The notes under the pieces: generated by a model | The model's database searches: none | Seen by the model: the letters and a program-made list of their open reading frames with translations, nothing else | Told to the model about the DNA's origin: nothing | Shown here: piece by piece, positions 1-5,308 of the stretch | Layout: each line of letters begins with the position of its first letter | Position numbering within the stretch: the stretch's first letter is position 1 | Program-made: the position numbers and the translations under genes | Source of the DNA: Bacteroidota bacterium | GTDB lineage: Bacteria; Bacteroidota; Ignavibacteria; Ignavibacteriales; Ignavibacteriaceae | Reading direction: 5' to 3' | Length of the DNA: 5,812 nt | NCBI GenBank assembly: GCA_021778375.1 | Contig: JAJYCM010000179.1 | Span: forward strand, 1-5,812

Positions 1-1282
1 CATTCACATAACAGGACGCTCTAAAGAAATTATCGTTTTATCGAACGGGAAAAATATTAATCCCGAAGAAATAGAAAATAAAATTAAGGAACTTTCAAAC
101 TATATAGCAGAAGTCGGTGTGTTTATGCTGAATGATATTTTAACAGCTGTAATCTATCCGGATTTTAAGAGGCTCGCAGAAAATTCAATCCAGAATATTG
201 AAGAATTATTCCGGTGGGAAATAATAGATAAATATAACCACAGTGTTTCTTCCTACAAAAAAATCAACAAATTTATTCTCTATAAAGATGAACTGCCCAA
301 AACAAGACTTGGTAAAATACAGCGTTTCAAATTAGCCGCCATAATTAATGGAAATAGCGGGATCAAAAAGCAAGTATTAAATGAACCACAATTTGAAGAA
401 TATCTAGTAATTAGGGATTTTCTAAAAGAGCAAAAGAAAAACGACATTTCTCCCGATGATCACTTCGAGATTGACTTAGGGCTTGATTCGTTGGATAAAG
501 TGAACCTTCACGTTTTTCTTGAATCAACTTTTGGCATTAAAATTCAGAATGATGTTTTGATTTATCATCCAACTGTTGAGAAACTTTCCCAATTTATGAG
601 AGAGAAAAAAAACAGGTTCACTGTTGAAACAGTCAAATGGGCTGAGATATTTAAGGAAAAGGTAGAACTTAAACTTCCCAAAAGTTGGTTCACTCAGAAT
701 CTTTTTAAGAACACGTCGAAGATTTTATTCAAACTTTATTTTAGATTGAAAGGGGAAGGAACGGAAAATTTGCCCGAAAGTCCATTTATTATTGCTCCTA
801 ATCATCAAAGTTTTTTTGACGGATTATTTGTTTCAATGTTCTTAAAAAATAAAGTAATGAAGAATACTTACTTTTATGCTAAAGAAAAGCATCTTAGAAA
901 CCCTTGGGTAAAAGCCCTGGCAAATAGAAACAACGTGATAATTATGGATTTAAACCGTGACTTAAAGGAATCGCTGCAAAAATTAGCAGAAGTATTAAGG
1001 AAAGGGAAAAACATAATTATCTTTCCGGAAGGTACAAGAACACGGACTGGTTCGCTTGGAGAGTTTAAAAAATCATTTGCTATCTTAAGTCAAGAGCTAA
1101 ACGTGCCGATTGTTCCGGTTTCAATTGAAGGCGCTTATAAAGCTTTGCCGCGAGGAAGTTTTTTTCCAAGACCATGGAAAAAGATTAGTGTGAAATTTCT
1201 CAAGCCAGTTTACCCGGAAGGTCAGAATTACGAATCTTTGGTTAATATTGTTCGTCAGCGTTTATCAAAAGAATTAGCTTGA
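1..1282 (+). CDS. Acyl-CoA/acyl-ACP synthetase – carrier – PlsC acyltransferase fusion (C-terminal part, truncated by window edge)
   Basis: The reading frame is open from base 2, so 426 residues of the C-terminal part are visible. A GTG at 119 is not the start, because the upstream codons encode the conserved ANL-superfamily hinge motif (GRSKEIIVLSNGK, about residues 5-17, followed by NPEEIE). Domains in order: the C-terminal lobe of an AMP-forming acyl synthetase, with the PKTRLGK catalytic-lysine motif (Lys about 105); a phosphopantetheine carrier domain, with DLGLDSLDKV carrying the attachment Ser at about 163; and a PlsC/LPAAT acyltransferase, with NHQSFFDG (the HX4D motif, His 268 and Asp 273), FPEGTR (341-346) and VPIVPVSIEGA (368-378). 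By family knowledge, the synthetase adenylates a fatty acid, the carrier holds it as a thioester, and the PlsC domain esterifies it to glycerophospholipid at the inner membrane face. E. coli Aas has the opposite order (PlsC first, synthetase last) and no obvious integral carrier. Substrate and acceptor are inferred. The N-terminal adenylation core lies outside the window. Confidence 0.9.
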   Translation, partial: IHITGRSKEIIVLSNGKNINPEEIENKIKELSNYIAEVGVFMLNDILTAVIYPDFKRLAENSIQNIEELFRWEIIDKYNHSVSSYKKINKFILYKDELPKTRLGKIQRFKLAAIINGNSGIKKQVLNEPQFEEYLVIRDFLKEQKKNDISPDDHFEIDLGLDSLDKVNLHVFLESTFGIKIQNDVLIYHPTVEKLSQFMREKKNRFTVETVKWAEIFKEKVELKLPKSWFTQNLFKNTSKILFKLYFRLKGEGTENLPESPFIIAPNHQSFFDGLFVSMFLKNKVMKNTYFYAKEKHLRNPWVKALANRNNVIIMDLNRDLKESLQKLAEVLRKGKNIIIFPEGTRTRTGSLGEFKKSFAILSQELNVPIVPVSIEGAYKALPRGSFFPRPWKKISVKFLKPVYPEGQNYESLVNIVRQRLSKELA

Positions 1283-1364
1283 AAATTTAATTACCCGTTT
1301 CTATCAGCCCTAATATCTTTACCAAATTAGAAGACAACTGAACAACAAGGATTATGCAGGCAAA

Positions 1365-1405
1365 ATGAAATCTCTATTTCATAATGAAAGCTCTCTCTTC
1401 ATTAT
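1365..1405. repeat. Two small overlapping inverted repeats at the convergent gene junction
   Basis: ATGAAA (1365-1370) pairs with TTTCAT (1377-1382) across a 6-nt loop. ATAATGAA (1381-1388) pairs perfectly with TTCATTAT (1398-1405) across a 9-nt loop. The two hairpins share bases 1381-1382, so they could be alternatives. Both are AT-rich and lack a following T-run on either strand. The second lies inside the last codons of the minus-strand reductase gene. They might help separate the convergent transcripts, but weak AT-rich palindromes are common by chance in such DNA. Confidence 0.2.
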
Positions 1406-2293
1406 TGCGAGTGATTCAATAATTGAACACGGTTTATAGCCAAGCTCGATTTGAGCTTTTAGAGTTATTAACCCTGATTTAAGAGGTCTTTTTGCCGGTT
1501 GATGAAGTTCTTCTGTAAGAATTGGAGTAATAAGATTCTTATCAAGATTAAAATAGTCTGCGATTATTAAAGTAAAATCATAACGTGAAAGAAATTCTTG
1601 TCCGCCGATATTATAAATTCCCGATTTGCGAAACTCGATTATTTTATTGATTGCCTGGACGAGATCGTCGATAAAGGTCGGATTGTTAATTTGGTCAATA
1701 ACAATTCTTATAGGACTTTTTTCACGAACAGATTGAACGACCCATCTAACGAAATCAGGCCTGCTTTGGGCAGCTAATCCATAGAGTACATTAGTTCTAA
1801 GTATCGTGTGCATTGCTCCGGAAATTTTTAGTGCATTCTCGCTTGCAAGCTTTGTCCTGCCATAATAGCCAAGAGGATTTGGTTTTTCATTTTCGTGGTA
1901 GGGTCCTTTTTTACCGTCAAATATGTAATCAGAAGAGATATGAATTAAGTGCGCGTCAATGTTTCGGGCTGATTCGGCAAGATACTCAACTCCTTTAACA
2001 TTTATTTTCCATGCAAGCTCGCGTTCGGTTTCGCTTTTATCTACGTTAGTAAAAGCTGCTGCATTAATTATAAAATCCGGATAAAAATCAAATATGATTT
2101 TTTTTATATTTTCTCTCTTTGAAATATCACAAGATATATAGTCAGCATTATTAAAAAAAGGGTCCTCTTCTACGGAACAACCCAGAAGTTGGATATTTTT
2201 CTGTTTAGAAAAAAATTCTATTGCGCGGAGTCCAAGCATTCCATTAGCGCCTACAACAAGTATCCTATTTTTAATTATATCGTGTGAAAACAT
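1379..2293 (-). CDS. RmlD-like SDR sugar-nucleotide reductase
   Basis: The product is 304 aa, the usual size for the RmlD (dTDP-4-dehydrorhamnose reductase) branch of the extended SDR family. Visible motifs: the Rossmann nucleotide-binding loop GANGMLG (15-21); NAAAFTNVDKSE (77-88), a hallmark of this branch; HISSDYIFDG (118-127) with the active-site Ser region; the catalytic Tyr144-X3-Lys148 in YYGRTK; and DQINNPTFIDDL (200-211), matching the substrate-side DQ..PT...DL motif. RmlD uses NAD(P)H to reduce a 4-keto-6-deoxy sugar nucleotide, the last step of dTDP-rhamnose synthesis. No rmlA, rmlB or rmlC gene is visible here, so another 4-keto sugar nucleotide is possible, as is a non-catalytic role like the MAT2B relatives. 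The start ATG overlaps the end of the upstream kinase gene by 23 nt, and no other in-frame Met precedes the Rossmann loop. This points to co-transcription and translational coupling. A GAGAAAAG stretch just before the ATG may serve as a weak ribosome-binding site. Confidence 0.85.
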   Translation of the reverse strand: MFSHDIIKNRILVVGANGMLGLRAIEFFSKQKNIQLLGCSVEEDPFFNNADYISCDISKRENIKKIIFDFYPDFIINAAAFTNVDKSETERELAWKINVKGVEYLAESARNIDAHLIHISSDYIFDGKKGPYHENEKPNPLGYYGRTKLASENALKISGAMHTILRTNVLYGLAAQSRPDFVRWVVQSVREKSPIRIVIDQINNPTFIDDLVQAINKIIEFRKSGIYNIGGQEFLSRYDFTLIIADYFNLDKNLITPILTEELHQPAKRPLKSGLITLKAQIELGYKPCSIIESLAIMKRELSL

Positions 2294-3158
2294 CTTTTCT
2301 CAAATTTTTATATTCATAAATATCATCATAAGAGACCACGCAGCCGGCGGAGATATTAGCAAGGGTTAAAGCTTTTATAAAATTTTCGGATTGAATATAA
2401 GCATAAAAAAATACCGCCCCAAAGGTATCTCCACAGCCTATCTTATTCTTTGTTTTAATTTTGATAGACGAAATAAAAGTTGAAGTCAGTTCATCATTAT
2501 TCAAAGAATAAATCTTGGAACCAGTTTCGCCTTTAGTAACAATAAGTAATTTCACACCGCAGTTTAATATTTCGCGTGCAATATCAATTTCATCAGGTAT
2601 ATCAAAAAGAGTATGCAATTCATTTTCATTGACTTGAATAATGCTCAATAAAGAAGCCCATTCCCGGAAATGTGGGATAACTCGAAAATCCCGGTGAAAA
2701 TTTTCATCAAGCCCTCGCGAAAGTGTATGAACATCAAAATAAATTAAACCAGTATAATTTTCTCTAATTTCTTTTAACTGTTCAAGTGTCAAATCGAAAC
2801 CGGTAATCATGTTGATAAGAATTCCATCAAACTGGGAAAGACCGGTCGGAAGAATTTCAAGCTTTGCCGTTATATTTTCATAAGTCTCCCCTCGTTCCTT
2901 AAAATTATGAATATTAAGGAAAACTTTGGGTATGCGTTCAACAAAAGTAAAATATCGATGGTCAAGCCGGTCGAAAACCGGAGAAAATAAATGATAATTT
3001 TCTTTTTGGATAGAAGTGTTCAAAAATATTTCATCATTTTCGTCCTTAAAATTTAAAAGCGTAAGCACCGTATAAAAGATTCCGCCCGGCTTTATTTTAT
3101 TCTCGCCCTGGTAATGAATGTGGTCTTCAACCGTATGTCCAAATATTAATAATTTCAT
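2271..3158 (-). CDS. PfkB/ribokinase-family carbohydrate kinase (divergent)
   Basis: The product is 295 aa, typical for PfkB-family sugar kinases. The diagnostic C-terminal ATP/anion-hole motif is present as NKIGCGDTFGA (238-248), with Asp244 in the position of the catalytic base. Other family marks are KPGG (23-26) near the N-terminus, QVNENEL (175-181), where the family usually has an N..E motif, and VTKGETGS (207-214), matching the (V)T.G..G nucleotide-binding strand-turn. PfkB signature 1 is degenerate: after the GG pair the usual Asn is missing (GGIFYTVLTLL). The anion hole reads GCGD instead of the common GAGD. These differences prevent assigning ribose, fructose, adenosine or heptose as substrate. 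It is the first gene of a two-gene minus-strand unit and overlaps the RmlD-like reductase downstream, so a joint role in sugar or surface-glycan metabolism is likely but inferred. No Shine-Dalgarno sequence is seen before its ATG. Confidence 0.82.
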   Translation of the reverse strand: MKLLIFGHTVEDHIHYQGENKIKPGGIFYTVLTLLNFKDENDEIFLNTSIQKENYHLFSPVFDRLDHRYFTFVERIPKVFLNIHNFKERGETYENITAKLEILPTGLSQFDGILINMITGFDLTLEQLKEIRENYTGLIYFDVHTLSRGLDENFHRDFRVIPHFREWASLLSIIQVNENELHTLFDIPDEIDIAREILNCGVKLLIVTKGETGSKIYSLNNDELTSTFISSIKIKTKNKIGCGDTFGAVFFYAYIQSENFIKALTLANISAGCVVSYDDIYEYKNLRKDVFTRYN

Positions 3159-3190
3159 ACAAAAAACTATTCTTTGAAAAATAAATCGAC

Positions 3191-3230
3191 ACTAAAAATT
3201 CTTGTTTGCAGAAAACAAGTGAATTTCAGT
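3191..3230. repeat. Imperfect palindrome in the divergent intergenic region (possible operator)
   Basis: The core is a perfect 7-bp inverted repeat, CTTGTTT (3201-3207) and AAACAAG (3213-3219), around a 5-nt centre. Pairing continues outward with AAATT (3196-3200) and AATTT (3222-3226) across a 2-nt bulge, then ACT (3191-3193) and AGT (3228-3230). It lies about 33 nt upstream of the kinase ATG and just upstream of the candidate -33 element for bshA, so it is well placed for a dimeric regulator acting on one or both genes. It could instead fold as a hairpin in the kinase mRNA leader. No known regulator box was recognised. Confidence 0.4.
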
Positions 3231-3236
3231 ATAAGC

Positions 3237-3269
3237 TTTGAGGCTAAACAACAATTATTATTAAATTTG
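3237..3269 (+). promoter_or_regulatory. Candidate Bacteroidota-type sigma-A promoter for bshA
   Basis: TAAATTTG at 3262-3269 matches the Bacteroidota -7 consensus TAnnTTTG at every defined position. TTTG at 3237-3240 matches the -33 element. The 21-bp spacing is near, perhaps slightly above, the usual value. Transcription would begin around 3275, giving a leader of about 50 nt before the bshA ATG. That leader is very AT-rich with only a weak GGAA 11 nt before the start codon, which fits the SD-poor translation of this group. The match is by eye in AT-rich sequence, so a chance match is possible. No comparable promoter was found for the divergent kinase gene. Confidence 0.45.
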
Positions 3270-3326
3270 TATTTATCTTTAAAAGCATTTTATTACTTAA
3301 ATTAAAGTTACGGAAATTAAAATTTT

Positions 3327-4451
3327 ATGAAAATAGGAATAACTTGCTACCCTACTTATGGTGGCAGCGGTGTAATTGCGACCGAACTCGGAAAAGAATT
3401 AGCATTAAAGGGACACCAGGTTCACTTTATCAGCTATGCACTTCCTTTTCGTCTTACAGATTTTGTCGAAAATATTTTTTTCCATGAAGTTGAGATGAGC
3501 AGCTATCCGCTGTTTGAGTTTCCATTATATAGTCTAGCGCTTGCAAGCAAGATGTCGGAGATTGCTGAGTTTGAAAAGTTGGATTTACTTCATGTTCACT
3601 ACGCTATTCCTCATGCAAGTAGCGCATATTTAGCAAAGCAAATCTTAAAAGGAAAAAGAGATCTTAAAGTAATTACCACACTTCATGGAACAGATATAAC
3701 TTTAATCGGACTTGAACCGTCATTTCTTCCACTTGTAAAATTTAGCATTGAGCAAAGCGACGGCGTAACGGCGGTATCAAGATTCTTAAAAGAAAAAACT
3801 TTAACAAATTATTCGATTGAAAAAGAAATAGAAGTAATTCCTAACTTTGTCGACACTGAAATTTTTAAGCCTGCTAGTGCATGTAGTTTCAGGAAGCATG
3901 TGGCACCAAAGGGAGAAAAAATATTGATTCACACTTCCAATTTCAGACCTGTAAAAAGAGTTACCGACACGATTAGAATATTTGAAAAGGTAATTAAGGA
4001 GATCCCTGCAAAATTAATTTTAGTCGGCGATGGCCCGGATCGTTCCGAATGTGAAAGATTATGCCGTGAACTTAGCTTGTGCGAACATATAAAATTTTTG
4101 GGAAAGCAGGAGGCGCTTGTAGAACTATTAAACGCTGCTGATCTTTTCTTAATTCCTTCACAGTCTGAAAGTTTCGGACTTGCTGCACTTGAAGCAATGT
4201 CTTGCGGGCTTCCGGTAATTTCATCAAGTGTGGGTGGTTTGCCGGAGTTAGTAAAGCATAATGAAACCGGTTATATTGCTGAAATAGGTGATATTGACAG
4301 GATGGCTAAATATGCGATTGATCTTTTGACAAACGAAAAGAAGTACGAGATTTTCTCGGCTAATGCGCGCAAAAGGTCAGTAGAGAATTTCAGTAAAGAA
4401 AAAATTATTCCTTTGTACGAAAACTTTTATCAAGAAATATTAAATTTATAA
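3327..4451 (+). CDS. bshA: N-acetyl-alpha-D-glucosaminyl L-malate synthase BshA
   Basis: This GT4-family glycosyltransferase of 374 aa catalyses the first step of bacillithiol synthesis: UDP-GlcNAc plus L-malate gives GlcNAc-malate and UDP, in the cytosol. The N-terminus MKIGITCYPTYGGSG is characteristic of BshA and includes the GGSG donor loop (12-15). Further marks are HYAIPHA (91-97), HGTDIT (120-125), SNFRPVKR (204-211) with the basic residues that bind the nucleotide phosphates, VGDGP (233-237), and the GT4 EX7E motif (Glu281 and Glu289, in ESFGLAALEAM). The length is normal and no key residue is missing. The later pathway genes bshB (deacetylase) and bshC (cysteine ligase) are not in the window. 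The gene follows a candidate TAnnTTTG promoter and ends in a TAA directly abutting the ATG of the next gene. Other GT4 transferases are a weak alternative; the N-terminal motif makes BshA much more likely. Confidence 0.95.
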   Translation: MKIGITCYPTYGGSGVIATELGKELALKGHQVHFISYALPFRLTDFVENIFFHEVEMSSYPLFEFPLYSLALASKMSEIAEFEKLDLLHVHYAIPHASSAYLAKQILKGKRDLKVITTLHGTDITLIGLEPSFLPLVKFSIEQSDGVTAVSRFLKEKTLTNYSIEKEIEVIPNFVDTEIFKPASACSFRKHVAPKGEKILIHTSNFRPVKRVTDTIRIFEKVIKEIPAKLILVGDGPDRSECERLCRELSLCEHIKFLGKQEALVELLNAADLFLIPSQSESFGLAALEAMSCGLPVISSSVGGLPELVKHNETGYIAEIGDIDRMAKYAIDLLTNEKKYEIFSANARKRSVENFSKEKIIPLYENFYQEILNL

Positions 4452-4868
4452 ATGAATATTTATTGCGCCGGTCCAATTAAGGGAGACGTTAGCTATCAGA
4501 AATATTATGATGAAATTATTGCTCACATTAATTCTTTAGGATTAACAGCTTTGTCCGAGTTAAATAAAGAATTCTCAGGGAAGAAATCTTTAACTGCAGA
4601 AGAAATTTTTAATCGTGATATTAGTTGGCTAAAAAAAAGTGACTTAATAATAGCCGAAGTTTCCGGACCAAGTTTAGGCGTAGGCTTTGAAATTGCTTTT
4701 GGCTTGTACCAGCTTAAAATTCCAGTACTCGCGCTTTATAATAAGAAAGTAAAAAAAGTTTCAGCTATGATTACTGGATGCAATTCGAAGCTTCTCAAAG
4801 TGATAGGATACACAAACACCAACGACCTGAAAAATACCATTTCCACTTTTATAAAAGATTTTGAATAA
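4452..4868 (+). CDS. DNPH1/Rcl-like 2'-deoxynucleoside 5'-phosphate N-hydrolase
   Basis: The product is 138 aa, of the nucleoside 2-deoxyribosyltransferase superfamily and closest in motif pattern to DNPH1 (Rcl), which cleaves the N-glycosidic bond of deoxynucleoside monophosphates to give free base and deoxyribose 5-phosphate. Visible motifs: IYCAGPIKGD (3-12), NRDISWL (54-60), AEVSGPSLGVGFEI (68-81) and SAMITG (104-109). Recalling rat Rcl numbering (Tyr13, Asp69, Ser87, Glu93, Ser117), the counterparts are Tyr4, Asp56, Ser74, Glu80 (catalytic) and Ser104, and the spacing from Asp56 through Ser104 is identical. The first loop differs: the GSIRG of animal enzymes is GPIKG here (Pro8 and Lys10), which may alter phosphate contacts or specificity. 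Generic databases may label it nucleoside 2-deoxyribosyltransferase. The ATG follows the bshA stop with no gap and in the same frame, with no SD, suggesting coupled translation. A role in cleaning damaged or modified dNMPs is inferred. Confidence 0.82.
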   Translation: MNIYCAGPIKGDVSYQKYYDEIIAHINSLGLTALSELNKEFSGKKSLTAEEIFNRDISWLKKSDLIIAEVSGPSLGVGFEIAFGLYQLKIPVLALYNKKVKKVSAMITGCNSKLLKVIGYTNTNDLKNTISTFIKDFE

Positions 4869-4871
4869 TAA

Positions 4872-5300
4872 TTGAACGAAAAAAAGTTTATTACAGACTG
4901 GGTAATTAAGTTATCAGCGGAAGGATTGAAGGAGTTTCCTGTCGATTTTCTAAAAACTGACGAAGCAAAAACAATAAACCTTCCGGAAAAAACATTGGTT
5001 GTAGGGCAAGAATTCTTCGGCAGTTACGAAATCCTGACGACCGACGGTAAATCTGTGCACCAAGCATCTGATTACAATGAAGCGAAATATTTTATTTATG
5101 CTAACAGAACAAAACCAAAAGAAATACTTCTCCCGTCAAAAAAAGAAAAAGTGTTAGAAACTATTACACTTTACCAGGAATATCTGGATACTTTAATTAG
5201 GCATATCGAAGCTGATCACAAAAAGAATTTTCCCGGCATGAAAAATTCAAGTTATGTAGTCAATGAAATTTTTAGGCACTTAAACTTGGTAAGGCATTAG
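4872..5300 (+). CDS. Unrecognised 142-aa protein, TTG start
   Basis: I do not recognise this family. The likely start is the TTG at 4872: an in-frame TAA (4869-4871) lies immediately before it, and the first in-frame ATG comes only near residue 123. The protein is soluble-looking and charged, with no signal peptide or membrane segment. Residues 37-60 look beta-rich (TLVVGQEFFGSYEILTTDG), followed by an acidic and aromatic stretch (DYNEAKYFIYANR, 67-79). A long predicted helix follows at about 89-118, with a His- and acid-containing RHIEADH (110-116), then a short second helix to the end. It sits 3 nt after the hydrolase gene, in the same frame, and 8 nt before the methyltransferase gene, so it is almost certainly in the same operon. 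Codon use resembles the neighbours. Coding status is likely from the intact frame, tight packing and ordinary composition; function is unknown. Confidence 0.7.
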   Translation: MNEKKFITDWVIKLSAEGLKEFPVDFLKTDEAKTINLPEKTLVVGQEFFGSYEILTTDGKSVHQASDYNEAKYFIYANRTKPKEILLPSKKEKVLETITLYQEYLDTLIRHIEADHKKNFPGMKNSSYVVNEIFRHLNLVRH

Positions 5301-5308
5301 AAGCAATT

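Noticed and set aside
119..1282. GTG at 119 as the start of the left-hand gene
   Set aside because: The frame is open back to base 2 and those codons encode a conserved ANL hinge motif, so the gene begins outside the window.
1283..1378. Terminator between the convergent genes
   Set aside because: No GC-rich stem followed by a T-run was found on either strand; only weak AT-rich hairpins are present.
1813..1998. 61-codon open frame on the plus strand
   Set aside because: It is fully antisense to the RmlD-like gene, whose motifs (YYGRTK, SSDYIFDG) cover the same bases; its translation resembles no known family.
1379..3158. A dTDP-rhamnose (rml) cluster
   Set aside because: Only an RmlD-like gene is present; its neighbour is a PfkB kinase, and no RmlA, RmlB or RmlC motifs appear in the window.
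3159..3190. Promoter for the minus-strand kinase gene
   Set aside because: TATTTTTC (minus strand, 3183-3176) only partly matches TAnnTTTG and has no TTG at a suitable distance; the sequence is too AT-rich to call it.
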